Source: Nitrospirota bacterium (GTDB lineage Bacteria > Nitrospirota > Thermodesulfovibrionia > UBA6902 > DSMQ01). Taken from it: a stretch of 64,000 nucleotides of DNA. Each line of letters begins with the position of its first letter. The first letter of the stretch is position 1. The position numbers were made by a program, and so were the translations under genes. Below are positions 19,120 through 29,023 of the stretch, in pieces. The stretch is from contig JACQXB010000016.1 of the NCBI GenBank assembly GCA_016208965.1, positions 1 to 64,000 on the forward strand, read 5' to 3'. Under the pieces are notes generated by a model. It saw only the letters and a list, made by a program, of their open reading frames with translations, was not told the DNA's origin and did no database searches.

Positions 19120-20202
19120 TCACCTCACCTTTAATGTCGTTAAACTCAATAGTGCAAGTATAATACCTATTATCCAGAATCTCACTATAACCTTTGGCTC
19201 GGGCCATCCTTTTAATTCAAAATGGTGGTGTATAGGAGTCATCATAAATATTCGCTTCCTTGTAAGTTTATATGATGCAACCTGTAAAATCACTGAGATG
19301 GTTTCAATAACAAAAATACCACCAACCACTGCTAAGACTATTTCGTGCTTTGTTATCACAGCGAGTGTGCCCAGTGCACCACCAAGACTAAGGGAACCAA
19401 CATCCCCCATAAAGACCTCCGCAGGATAACTGTTATACCACAGAAAACCTAAGGCAGCACCGAATATGGCGCCACAAAATACTGTAAGCTCACCCATTCC
19501 AGGCAAATAAATCACATGGAGATACTTTGCAAGACCTGAATGTCCGGATATATAAACAAGCGCGCCATTTGCGAGTGTTGCAATACCAATAAGTCCGATA
19601 GCAAGCCCATCTATGCCATCAGTAAGATTGACCGCGTTAGAGGAGCCAACAATAACAAGTATGGAGAACGGAATATAAAACCATCCCATATCTATTAACC
19701 ATTTCTTGAAGAAAGGAATACTCAGTGTTGATGCATAGGGGTCAAGGGGGTCATTATAAAGCAGTAAGCCAATTATTAGTGCAAGGATTATCTGGGCTCC
19801 AAATTTATACCACCCGCCCAGCCCCTTTGAATTCTGCCTTGTAATCTTCAGATAATCATCCATAAATCCAATAATGCCAAATCCTGTGGTTGCAGCAAGC
19901 ATTACCCAGATATACTTATTTCTAAGGTCAGCCCACATAAGAACACTCAGGAGGATTGACAAGAGTATTATAATCCCTCCCATTGTTGGAGTCCCTACCT
20001 TACCGAGATGGTTCTTTGGACCGTCCTCCCTTACATATTGGGTAAGACTAAATTTCTTTAATTTTTCTATCATATAAGGTGCAAAAATAAAACTCATTAG
20101 GAGCGCTGTAATTACAGCAAGGGCAGTTCTGAAGGTAATGTATCTGAATACATTAAATGGTGAAAACCAATCATGCAGACTATAAAAAAGGGTAGCCAAC
20201 AT
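19120..20202 (-). CDS. mraY: Phospho-N-acetylmuramoyl-pentapeptide transferase
   Basis: KVGTPTMGGIIILLSI, NAVNLTDGIDGLAIG, PIHHHFELKGWPEPKVIVRFWIIGI. Confidence 0.97.
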   Translation of the reverse strand: MLATLFYSLHDWFSPFNVFRYITFRTALAVITALLMSFIFAPYMIEKLKKFSLTQYVREDGPKNHLGKVGTPTMGGIIILLSILLSVLMWADLRNKYIWVMLAATTGFGIIGFMDDYLKITRQNSKGLGGWYKFGAQIILALIIGLLLYNDPLDPYASTLSIPFFKKWLIDMGWFYIPFSILVIVGSSNAVNLTDGIDGLAIGLIGIATLANGALVYISGHSGLAKYLHVIYLPGMGELTVFCGAIFGAALGFLWYNSYPAEVFMGDVGSLSLGGALGTLAVITKHEIVLAVVGGIFVIETISVILQVASYKLTRKRIFMMTPIHHHFELKGWPEPKVIVRFWIIGIILALLSLTTLKVR

Positions 20203-21671
20203 TATCTCTGCCCCCCGAACTCATTTATTGTCTCTGCAATTTTTTCCATTGTCATTGAGCGTGAACCCTTTACAAGCACTGTATCGCCTGCCATGAGGAT
20301 ATCGGGAATATTCTGTTTAGCCTCAGATATGTCTTTAAAGGTGTAAATTGCAGTGTGTGAACCATTTTTAGATTTTTTTATCTCTTCCACCGCGATTTTC
20401 ATCATATCCCCTACCGCTACAAACACCTCAATGCCTATTTTTGAAACCATCCTCCCGACTTCTCTGTGTAAATCCACTGAAAATTCCCCAAGTTCGTTCA
20501 TGTCTCCAAGTACTGCAACCAATCTGCCTTTCCCCCTGAAATGTGTTAGCTCCTTTAAAGCCTCTCTCATAGATGCAGGGTTTGCATTATAAGAATCATT
20601 TATCAACGTTATATCTCCTCTTATGACCTCAAATCTCATTGGAAATGCCTTATAACCTTCAAGCGCCTCCTTTATCTCATCAACAGTAACTCCAAGGGAA
20701 AAGCAAACAGCAGATGCAGATAGGACGTTATATATATTAAAAACACCGTGTACATAAAGGTTAACCTCCCTTTTGTCTCTATCGTTAAATACAAGTGTAA
20801 ATCTGCTTCCCTTCTCTGTCATTACTACTTCCTCTGCCTTTACCCAGTCCCGACGCTTCGGGACCGGGTTTACCTGAGAATTGGCATTAATCGAAAATGT
20901 TACCTTCTCTCCTCTAAAACATCCCCTTGCTTCAGCATCAATTACCCCCTGCATTAAGAAGTCATCATCTGCATTAATTACTGCAACCTTAAGGTTTTCA
21001 AGGATTTCAAGCTTTGCACCCCTTACAGCCTCAATGCTCCCAAGGTTACCAATATGAGCAGGTGATATATTCGTAATTACCCCATACGTTGGGAGAACTA
21101 TCTCGCATAATCTTCTTATCTCACCTACAGCATTCATACCAAACTCAAGGACAGCAATCTCATCATCATGTTTAATCTTTAAAAAGCTCAAAGGGACACC
21201 TATATGGTTATTTAGGTTTCCATCATTTTTAAGAACCTTAAACCGCTTCAAAAGAATCTCATACACCATCTCCTTTGTTGTTGTCTTCCCGTTACTTCCT
21301 GTGATTGCAACCACTGGGATATCTCTATTTATCCTTAAAAAGTGGGCTAAATCCTGTAGTGCCCTGAGGGTATCATGAACAATAATAACCGTGAACCGTG
21401 AACCGCCCACCCCGTCCCGACGCTTCGGGACGAGGCCGGGGTGAACCGTGAACTGTGACTCTCTTTCTACAACAACCCCTCCTGCCTCTCTTGATATTGC
21501 ATCCTTAATAAAATCATGCCCATCAAACCTTTGCCCTTTTAATGCAAAGAAAATCTCTCCCTTCTTAATGGTTCGTGAATCTATAGAGACACCTGAGAAG
21601 GACTTCACACTCTCAGATGCTAATTTTCCACCTGTTGCCTTAATAATATCTTCTCCTGTTAACATCGCCAT
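20202..21671 (-). CDS. murF: UDP-MurNAc-tripeptide--D-Ala-D-Ala ligase with repeat insertions
   Basis: VSIDSRTIKKGEIFFALKGQRFDGHDF, ITGSNGKTTTKEMVYEIL, INDSYNANPASMREAL; insertion ESQFTVHPGLVPKRRDGVGGSRFTVIIVHD. Confidence 0.96.
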   Translation of the reverse strand: MAMLTGEDIIKATGGKLASESVKSFSGVSIDSRTIKKGEIFFALKGQRFDGHDFIKDAISREAGGVVVERESQFTVHPGLVPKRRDGVGGSRFTVIIVHDTLRALQDLAHFLRINRDIPVVAITGSNGKTTTKEMVYEILLKRFKVLKNDGNLNNHIGVPLSFLKIKHDDEIAVLEFGMNAVGEIRRLCEIVLPTYGVITNISPAHIGNLGSIEAVRGAKLEILENLKVAVINADDDFLMQGVIDAEARGCFRGEKVTFSINANSQVNPVPKRRDWVKAEEVVMTEKGSRFTLVFNDRDKREVNLYVHGVFNIYNVLSASAVCFSLGVTVDEIKEALEGYKAFPMRFEVIRGDITLINDSYNANPASMREALKELTHFRGKGRLVAVLGDMNELGEFSVDLHREVGRMVSKIGIEVFVAVGDMMKIAVEEIKKSKNGSHTAIYTFKDISEAKQNIPDILMAGDTVLVKGSRSMTMEKIAETINEFGGQR

Positions 21672-21718
21672 AATCTCCTAAAAAACTGATGCAAGATTCA
21701 TGATTCATGATTCATGAT

Positions 21719-23350
21719 TCATGATTTTTTATCCTGCATCCTGTATCTTGTATCCTCTTTAAGTTTCTCCCTTATCGCCTTCTCCGCTATCTCTCTATCT
21801 CTGAATTTATGCCTTGCGCCTTTTATCTCCTGGTAATCCTCGTGCCCCTTTCCTGCAATCAGCAGTATATCGCCTTCTTCTGCGGTCTCCACCGCCTTCT
21901 GAATAGCCTTCTCCCTGTCGGGTTCAATTGTATAATTCATCCTCAATGCGCCTTTCTCTATCGCTTTTATTATGTCCATCGGTTCTTCGCTGCGGGGATT
22001 ATCAGAGGTTATCACGACGTAATCACTTAATTCTGTTGCTGCTGCCCCCATTCTAGGCCTTTTGCCTCTATCCCTGTCACCCCCGCATCCAAATACTGTT
22101 ATCACCTTTCCAGGGGTTATCAATCTTGTCTCCTCAATAAGTTTTCTTAAGGCATCCTCTGTATGAGCATAATCTACTATACAGAGGAAACCTTGCCCCA
22201 TATCAATTCTTTCAAATCTGCCTTCAATAGGTTCTACTTCTCTTACACCTTTTTTTATTGCCTCTTCACTTATACCGAGGGCGTATGCAATCCCAACAGA
22301 CATAAGGATATTGTAAACATTATTCCATCCAACGAGTGGAGAGTCTATAAATAACTCTCCTCTCGGCGTTTGAACTTTAAATGAAAGCCCCCTTGAAAGT
22401 AACGAGCAACTATTTTTTAGTAACGAGTTTGTGGAATTTTCTTTACTCGTAACTCGTCCAAAGGATGCTTCGCATAACTCGTTACCTGTTACTGTCTTTT
22501 TGTTACTTGTTACTTGCAACTTGTAACTATCTGTAATTGCCCTTATCATTGCTCCCTCTTCAAGCCCACATGTTATGACTTTGCAATTCAGTTTTTCTGT
22601 GAGGCTCCTTACCATCAGGTCATCCCAGTTCAACACAGCAAAGCCGTCTTTTTCGAGATAATCAAAGAGCCTGGACTTGGCAGTAAAATATTCATCCATT
22701 GTCCTGTGAAAATCTAAATGGTCCTGTGAAAAATTGGTAAATACCCCTACTTTAAAGGAACAGCCATTGACCCTCTTAAGCGCCAATGCGTGCGAAGATA
22801 CTTCAATTACAACATACCGCACTCCTTTATCTATCATCTCCCTTAGGTATCTCTGAAGGTCTAAAGATTCGGGGGTAGTATGAGGTGATGGAATGGTTTT
22901 GCTGCCTATAACATAACGAATTGTCCCTAAAAGTCCTGTGCTCTTTCCCCACGCATTGAGTATACTTTTTGTAATATAACTCGTTGTTGTCTTGCCGTTT
23001 GTTCCTGTAATACCGATAAGGGATAAGCTCTTAGAAGGTTTTCTGTAAAAAGTAGAAGAAAGATCAGCCAGTACTTCCCTGCTATCAGCAACCTCTACAA
23101 ATATAACGTTATCACCAAATTGACCTGAGCCTATTAAATCTACTGTCCTATCTATTACCACAGCAGTAGCACCCCTGCTTATGGCGTCTTCTATGTAAAA
23201 GTGGCCATCAGAAGTAAACCCTTTGACAGCCACAAAGAGAAAACCATCTTTTACTAATCTTGAGTCGTAGGCAACCCCCTTTATCTCTTTATCAAGTCTC
23301 CCGATGATCCTCTTTGCTTTTATACCACTTAAAAGCTCCGTAATTGTCAT
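21719..23350 (-). CDS. murE: UDP-MurNAc-L-Ala-D-Glu--2,6-diaminopimelate ligase with repeat insertion
   Basis: VAYDSRLVKDGFLFVAVKGFTSDGH, ITGTNGKTTTSYITKSIL, SDNPRSEEPMDII (DNPR motif); insertion around TDSYKLQVTSNKKTVTGNELCEASFGRVTSKENSTNSLLKNSCSLLS. Confidence 0.96.
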   Translation of the reverse strand: MTITELLSGIKAKRIIGRLDKEIKGVAYDSRLVKDGFLFVAVKGFTSDGHFYIEDAISRGATAVVIDRTVDLIGSGQFGDNVIFVEVADSREVLADLSSTFYRKPSKSLSLIGITGTNGKTTTSYITKSILNAWGKSTGLLGTIRYVIGSKTIPSPHTTPESLDLQRYLREMIDKGVRYVVIEVSSHALALKRVNGCSFKVGVFTNFSQDHLDFHRTMDEYFTAKSRLFDYLEKDGFAVLNWDDLMVRSLTEKLNCKVITCGLEEGAMIRAITDSYKLQVTSNKKTVTGNELCEASFGRVTSKENSTNSLLKNSCSLLSRGLSFKVQTPRGELFIDSPLVGWNNVYNILMSVGIAYALGISEEAIKKGVREVEPIEGRFERIDMGQGFLCIVDYAHTEDALRKLIEETRLITPGKVITVFGCGGDRDRGKRPRMGAAATELSDYVVITSDNPRSEEPMDIIKAIEKGALRMNYTIEPDREKAIQKAVETAEEGDILLIAGKGHEDYQEIKGARHKFRDREIAEKAIREKLKEDTRYRMQDKKS

Positions 23351-23412
23351 TTACCCCGTTAGAAATAGAAACTCGCCTTTTAATGTATACGGACCCGTTA
23401 GAAAAAACATTT

Positions 23413-25212
23413 CTAACGGGGGTTACTAACAAGAATAACATAATTTTCTTCTGTGTCCATAGGGACATTAAGGTATGTAAGTGTATGTTCAACGATATTC
23501 TTAAATACAGGGGCCGCTACTACACCTCCATATGTTGCACCCCGGGGTTTGTAAATAACCACTATAAGTGCAATCCTTGGATTATCAGCCGGAACAAAAC
23601 CAACAAATGAGCTTACATAGTCATTAGAAGAGTATCGTCCTGTTTTTGTGTCAATTATCTGTGCAGTCCCTGTCTTGCCTGCAACCAAATTTCCCTTAAT
23701 AGACGCCTTCTCTGCTGTACCCCCCACTTCAACAACTGTTTTCAGAATATCCCTCATAACCCTTGCTGTATCTTCAGATATAACCCTCCTCTCTATAGCA
23801 GGAGTAAATCGTTTTACAATCTCGCCTGATGGGGAGATTATTTCTGAAATAATATATGGTCTCATTAAATTACCACCATTGGCAATCGATGAATATGCCC
23901 TAAGAAGCTGCAGAGGCGTTACCCCTATTTCCTGACCAATAGAGAGAGACGCCAATGACCTGCCTGACCAATTCTTGGGGTCCCTTAGAAATCCGTTTAC
24001 CTCACCTGGAAGGTCTATCCCTGTCTTTTCTCCGAAACCAAATTTCTTCACATACTTATAAAAATCCTTTTCCCCAAGCCTCATTCCAACCTGAACCAAA
24101 CAAACATTAGAGGATTTCTGAACACACTCTTTAAATGAAAGAACCCCATACCTGTGGACATCGCGGATTGGTTTACCACCACCTACATTTATAAAACCCT
24201 TAGATACATCAAATTTCTCATCAAGCCTGACCAATCCTTCATCCATAACCCCTGCCGCAGCTATTACCTTAAATGTTGAACCCGGTTCATAAAAATCAGT
24301 AACTGCCCTGTTACGTCTCTCATGAACATCTGCCTCTGCTGGTGAATTCGGATCATAAGTAGGCCTGTTAGCCATTGCAAGGATTTCGCCTGTCATGGGA
24401 TTCATCATTATTGCCACTGCTGCAGATGCCCTCCATGTTTCCATAGCCTTCTCTATCTCTCTTTCAACAATATTCTGTAGACCTTCGTCAATGGTAAGTA
24501 AGAGATTATTGCCCGGGATGTCCCCCTCACTTCCCTGAGAAAGATTTACACCACGGGCATCTCTTGTAATTAGAATATTTTTCTTTTCACCGTTTATATA
24601 TTTATCATATCTAAGTTCAACGCCCTCCAGTCCTTTATTATCAATATCTGTATATCCGAGGATATGTGATGCCAATTGACCTTTGGGATAATACCTCTTT
24701 GTCTCTGTAAGTAGCCCTATCTCCTTAAGTTTTAATTTATTCTTTAATGAACCAACCTTGAGGGATGTTTCTTCATCTATTTTTCTGGCGAGCCACACAA
24801 AGCTTTTCTTTCTTTCCGAAGAGAGTTTACTGATAAGTCTACTTGCTGAGACCCTAATAAGAGGGGCAAGCTCCTTAGATAATGTATTTACATCATTCAC
24901 ATCGGAAGGAACTGCATAAAGAGAGTCTGTCTCAATGTTTATAGCCAATTCTCTCATCCCTCTGTCCCAAATCATTCCCCTATGGGGCATTAATGTTATG
25001 ACTTTTTGATATTGCTGTTGGGCCTTCTGTATGAGTGTTTCGTGTTTAAAGACCATAAGGTCAACGAGTCGTAAAAATATCACACAAAAACCAAACAATA
25101 TGATAGCAGTAAGTATCGCGGCCCTTTTCCTGATGTTCATGTCATGGGATTTTATTATCTCCTCATCCCAGAGCTTCCTAATATCCGTCTTTCGTGCTCT
25201 TTTATAGCTCAT
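23413..25212 (-). CDS. ftsI: Penicillin-binding protein / FtsI-type transpeptidase
   Basis: YEPGSTFKVIAAAGVMDEG (SxxK), KSSNVCLVQVGM (SxN), AGKTGTAQ (KTG). Confidence 0.96.
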   Translation of the reverse strand: MSYKRARKTDIRKLWDEEIIKSHDMNIRKRAAILTAIILFGFCVIFLRLVDLMVFKHETLIQKAQQQYQKVITLMPHRGMIWDRGMRELAINIETDSLYAVPSDVNDVNTLSKELAPLIRVSASRLISKLSSERKKSFVWLARKIDEETSLKVGSLKNKLKLKEIGLLTETKRYYPKGQLASHILGYTDIDNKGLEGVELRYDKYINGEKKNILITRDARGVNLSQGSEGDIPGNNLLLTIDEGLQNIVEREIEKAMETWRASAAVAIMMNPMTGEILAMANRPTYDPNSPAEADVHERRNRAVTDFYEPGSTFKVIAAAGVMDEGLVRLDEKFDVSKGFINVGGGKPIRDVHRYGVLSFKECVQKSSNVCLVQVGMRLGEKDFYKYVKKFGFGEKTGIDLPGEVNGFLRDPKNWSGRSLASLSIGQEIGVTPLQLLRAYSSIANGGNLMRPYIISEIISPSGEIVKRFTPAIERRVISEDTARVMRDILKTVVEVGGTAEKASIKGNLVAGKTGTAQIIDTKTGRYSSNDYVSSFVGFVPADNPRIALIVVIYKPRGATYGGVVAAPVFKNIVEHTLTYLNVPMDTEENYVILVSNPR

Positions 25213-25372
25213 AGCACCTCATAAAAACAAACTGCTGTTTCAACCATTATCCTGTAATATTACGATTAACTACTACTAATCCCAAAGTGCTAAGACTTTC
25301 ACTTTTTGCCACTTCTTGCTATCCTTCTGTCTTCTTTAGATATTTAGTTTGCCGTACTTTTATACTTATCTA

Positions 25373-25729
25373 TTACTGTGATGAGGCCAATTCCGATGCT
25401 GATTTTGTAGATGCCTCATAAGGACGAGGTCCCTGTATTTTTTTTACAAAGAAAACATTTTCCCTCTTGGGAGGACCCATCCCGAAGTCCTTTATTGCAA
25501 CTTCTTCCATCCTTTTCATAGCAGAGAGGCTTACCCTCTCTGCTGAGGTCAATTTTCTCTCTCTCATGACAGTGTCTTTATCTTTCTGGAGCTGCCAAAC
25601 CTTGTATTCAAGGTTAAAAACCGCTGTCCTAAGCCATATAATGGTAAATATACTTGCAAACATATAAAGCAGCCACCCAACCTTGATAAAGCCAATTCTC
25701 TTGTTTTTCTTTAATCGCCGTGTAATCAT
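25373..25729 (-). CDS. ftsL: FtsL-like cell division protein
   Basis: Small protein with one TM segment, between rsmH and ftsI. Confidence 0.7.
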   Translation of the reverse strand: MITRRLKKNKRIGFIKVGWLLYMFASIFTIIWLRTAVFNLEYKVWQLQKDKDTVMRERKLTSAERVSLSAMKRMEEVAIKDFGMGPPKRENVFFVKKIQGPRPYEASTKSASELASSQ

Positions 25730-26598
25730 ATTTTCTCTCCCACCCTAAGCTTGGCACTCCTTGAAGAGGGGTTAGACAAGACCTCCTCTCTACAGGGTGC
25801 TATGGGTTTTTTAGTAATAATATCAAACACTCCATGGGATGCAAGCCTTTTAAAAGAATGCTTCACAACTCTGTCTTCAAGGGAATGATAGGAAATTATG
25901 CAAAATCTTCCTCCTGCCCGGAGGATACTTACTCCTGCATCAATTGCCGCATTGAGTTCCACAAGCTCCCTGTTTACTTCAATCCTCAATGCCTGAAATG
26001 TCTTTGTTGCAGGATGAATCCTACCTCTTCGCGGTAGAGCCCTTTCAATTATCTTTGCAAGTTCCATGCATGATGTGATAGGTCTTTTATTCCTGGCATT
26101 AACAATTGCCTTTGCTATTTTTCTACTAAACCTCTCTTCTCCATATTCCCACAAAATATGCGAAATCCTTTCCTCAGAATATTCATTTACTATATCTTCT
26201 GCTGTAAACTTTTCTCTCTCATCCATCCTCATGTTCAGCAGCTCATCTTTTAAAAAACTAAATCCCCTGCCCTCTGCCTTAAACTGTAAAGTAGAGACAC
26301 CTAAGTCAAGCAGAATCCCATCAACCTTTTTATATCCTATATTTTCAACTGCGATCTTCATGTTTGAAAATCTATCCCTTATAAGATGAACATTGTAGTT
26401 TTTTAATTTCTCCTGTGCTATCCCTAATGCCTTTTCATCACGGTCAATGCCAATAAGGGTGCATCCCTTAACAGCCTTTAAAACACTTTCTGCATGCCCC
26501 CCAAGTCCGACTGTGCCGTCCACATAAACACCGCCTTCTACAGGCATCAGCATCTCTACTACCTCCTTCAACATTACAGGTACATGAACTATCCCCAT
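25726..26598 (-). CDS. rsmH: 16S rRNA (cytosine1402-N4)-methyltransferase
   Basis: HVPVMLKEVVEMLMPVEGGVYVDGTVGLGGHAESVL; LLDLGVSTLQFKAEGRGFSF; SYHSLEDRVVKHSFK. Confidence 0.97.
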   Translation of the reverse strand: MGIVHVPVMLKEVVEMLMPVEGGVYVDGTVGLGGHAESVLKAVKGCTLIGIDRDEKALGIAQEKLKNYNVHLIRDRFSNMKIAVENIGYKKVDGILLDLGVSTLQFKAEGRGFSFLKDELLNMRMDEREKFTAEDIVNEYSEERISHILWEYGEERFSRKIAKAIVNARNKRPITSCMELAKIIERALPRRGRIHPATKTFQALRIEVNRELVELNAAIDAGVSILRAGGRFCIISYHSLEDRVVKHSFKRLASHGVFDIITKKPIAPCREEVLSNPSSRSAKLRVGEKI

Positions 26599-27063
26599 CT
26601 ATAAGCCAAGATTTGAGAGTTGTTCCATAATAGCCCTTCTATCTATCTTTGATGGGTCTGCAACACTGCCCAATTCATTCCTGTCCCATATCTCTATCCT
26701 GTTTCCCTGCCCAACTATAACTATCTCACCTTCTAAACCCGCGTCAGCCCTAAGGGCTGATGGTATAAGTACCCTTCCCTGCTTATCTATTTCGCACTCT
26801 ATCGCTGAACCTACAACCCTGCGCATGTAGTATCTGACTGCTTCCAGCGTCTGCGGTTTTTCCTTTATCCTCTCCATGAGCTTGTTCCACTCCTCAACAG
26901 GATAGGCGCATACACAATTATCAAATGCATCATTGACAAAAATTAATTTAAGGTTATAATTGGATGAGAGTATTTCGCGGAAAGGAGCAGGGATAATGAT
27001 TCTTCCCTTTGGGTCTAAGGAATAATAATGTTTACCATAGAATCCCGGCAAATTGCCCTCCAC
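26599..27063 (-). CDS. mraZ: Transcriptional regulator MraZ (GTG start)
   Basis: GKHYYSLDPKGRIIIPAPFRE...YPVEEWNKLMERI...CEIDKQGRVLIPSALRADAGLEGEIVIVGQGNRIEIWDR; double SpoVT/AbrB-like. Confidence 0.96.
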   Translation of the reverse strand: MEGNLPGFYGKHYYSLDPKGRIIIPAPFREILSSNYNLKLIFVNDAFDNCVCAYPVEEWNKLMERIKEKPQTLEAVRYYMRRVVGSAIECEIDKQGRVLIPSALRADAGLEGEIVIVGQGNRIEIWDRNELGSVADPSKIDRRAIMEQLSNLGL

Positions 27064-27083
27064 TTTCTACCACTATTAACCAC
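27060..27083 (-). promoter_or_regulatory. Putative MraZ box: three GTGG repeats with 10-bp period
   Basis: Minus strand GTGGttaataGTGGtagaaaGTGG; the third repeat includes the GTG start codon of mraZ. Confidence 0.75.
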
Positions 27084-27112
27084 AGTATAATGGCTTTTAG
27101 TGTAGTTGTCAA
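27084..27112 (-). promoter_or_regulatory. Sigma70-type promoter for mraZ/dcw operon
   Basis: Minus strand TTGACA-N17-TATACT immediately upstream of the GTGG repeats. Confidence 0.8.
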
Positions 27113-27538
27113 GTAAAAAAATAATGGTCTATACATTGAGGCTCTTGCAAAAGTCATAAAAAGAGAAGAGTTATCATTCCTGCCTGCTTGAAAGGTGAGA
27201 TAAGAATTGCTGTTTCTGCTCGCTGCTTATGAGGATTTCATTAGACACCTCTTTGGGATATTGTCCGCCAAATGAATCCCGTTAGAGATAAATCTCTAAT
27301 CGGGATGAATTTGAATCATTGGTGGCAAAAGATGAAAACAGAAACCGTCAGACCCTACTAACCTTAGAGGTGCTTTGTGTCTAAACAATGGGTGTCATTC
27401 CAGTTTTTTTTGTTACCCTTAAATCAAGATTTGCTCTAATTCTGCATGAAATCAAAGACATCCTCTTGGGAATCCTCTTGGAAACAAAAAATTGCCCCTG
27501 CCTTTGATAAATTCATAAAATATTTTTTCGGGAATATT

Positions 27539-27567
27539 TTGACAAAGTCTTTTGTAATGTATATAAT
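27539..27567 (+). promoter_or_regulatory. Consensus sigma70 promoter of TA operon
   Basis: TTGACA-N17-TATAAT; the 17-bp palindrome ATGTATATAATATACAT (27557-27573) overlaps the -10; AGGAGG at 27577-27582. Confidence 0.85.
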
Positions 27568-27589
27568 ATACATCATAGGAGGATAAATT

Positions 27590-27838
27590 ATGGCGACGCT
27601 TAAGAGAACACAAATGTATTTCCCCGAAGAACTGCTCAGAGAGCTGAAAAGAAAAGCCAGTGAGGAAAAAACTACTATTGCTAATATTGTAAGAGGCGCA
27701 GTTTCATCACTTCTTAAACAGGAAAAGGCAAAAAACTGGATAGATGACTCTCTGTGGAATATGATTGGAGCCAGCGGTTCAAAGGACAATGACCTTTCTG
27801 TTAATCATGACAAATATCTATATGGGAAAAATAAATGA
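27590..27838 (+). CDS. Ribbon-helix-helix antitoxin (VapB-like)
   Basis: MATLKRTQMYFPEELLRELKRKASEEKTTIANIVRGAVSSLL RHH pattern; overlaps the PIN toxin start. Confidence 0.85.
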   Translation: MATLKRTQMYFPEELLRELKRKASEEKTTIANIVRGAVSSLLKQEKAKNWIDDSLWNMIGASGSKDNDLSVNHDKYLYGKNK

Positions 27839-28236
27839 GGCTTTTTGTAGATACCTCGGCATGGCTTGCGCTTAATGATAGGAATGACCAGTACCATAAT
27901 AAGGCAACGGCAAAGAGCGCAGAGATAAAGAAACAAAAAATTGAACTTATTACTTCAGAATATATAATTGATGAGAGTATAACCCTGATACGATACCGGG
28001 TCTCTCATAAGGCAGCGGTTATTTTTGGTGATTCTTTGATAAACAGCAGTATAGTCAGGATTATTGATGTAACAGGTGAAGATAGAATTAAGGCATGGGA
28101 AATGTTCAAGAAATATGAAGACAAGGAGATAAGTTTTACAGATTGCATAAGTTTTGTGCTGATGAAAAATTTAAAGCTTCACAAGGCTTTCACCTTTGAT
28201 GAGCATTACAAACAAATAGGATTTGAGATATTATAA
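27835..28236 (+). CDS. PIN-domain toxin (VapC-like)
   Basis: MRLFVDTSAWLALNDRNDQYH...SEYIIDESITLIRYR...EISFTDCISFVLMKNLKLHKAFTFDEHY, PIN acidic residues. Confidence 0.9.
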   Translation: MRLFVDTSAWLALNDRNDQYHNKATAKSAEIKKQKIELITSEYIIDESITLIRYRVSHKAAVIFGDSLINSSIVRIIDVTGEDRIKAWEMFKKYEDKEISFTDCISFVLMKNLKLHKAFTFDEHYKQIGFEIL

Positions 28237-28572
28237 TGATTAAGATCAACTACGGGAGTGTGGTATCCCTCTTGGGCTTCTGGTCTAGATTTTGTTTAAC
28301 GCATTGTATTTAAAAGACAAATCAACCATTCTGTAATTTCCGTGTAATTGCCTATTTTCTATACATCATGCTATTTTCAGCTACAATTTTGGCTACAGTC
28401 AAAATGTCTTTAGTTCTTCCTGAAACAAATGGAATAGGTATTTCGCCCATAATAATAGAGGCTCATCGTTAAAGAGAGTGGGTAAAATATTACTTTTAAA
28501 AGGTTGCCCAGCTTAATCCCCCCTTTAGAAAAGGGGGGCGAGGGGGGATTTGAAAAGGCTTTGCAGGTAATT

Positions 28573-28680
28573 ATGCTTTCGTATAATAAAACCCTGAAAC
28601 AGCTATCGAGAAAACTGAGAAGAGACATGACCGATGCTGAGCAGTTGCTCTGGTCAAAAATGCAGTTTTGGAGCAGATAT
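28573..28680 (+). pseudogene. Truncated DUF559-type (endonuclease-like) gene remnant
   Basis: MLSYNKTLKQLSRKLRRDMTDAEQLLWSKM resembles the N-terminus of DUF559 proteins; the remainder is lost and a CCCCTC/GAGGGG repeat follows. Confidence 0.55.
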
Positions 28681-29023
28681 TTAATGAATTATGATTCACA
28701 AAATCTCCCCTCACCTCTCTTTTCCAAAGAGGGGAAGGAGAAGAACAAAAAGGGGCAAATTTACCCACACTCTTACGCGAAAAGCCATAATAGATTTCTA
28801 TTGAAAATCTTTAAAATCCTGCCAGTATAATAAAACTACAAATTATATAGAATCAGTAAAATCATTAGCCGATACTTTTTTTGAGGATGAATGGCCTCGT
28901 ATTGAGCTGGTGTTATTAGGTAGTTATGAGTAAATATAAATCTTCAAAATGTGGTATTATTCAGGTGTATGGAATATAATTCATTTCATTAAATGAAGAT
29001 TTAAATTTAGATAGGAGATAAAA

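Noticed and set aside
27120-27430. Intergenic region between mraZ and the TA pair as a possible ncRNA
   Set aside because: Contains repeat ends and a CCCGTTAGAGA...TCTCTAATCGGG hairpin but no structure or promoter I could support.
27436-27789. Minus-strand ORF opposite vapB
   Set aside because: Overlaps the well-supported RHH antitoxin and its promoter; no recognisable domain.
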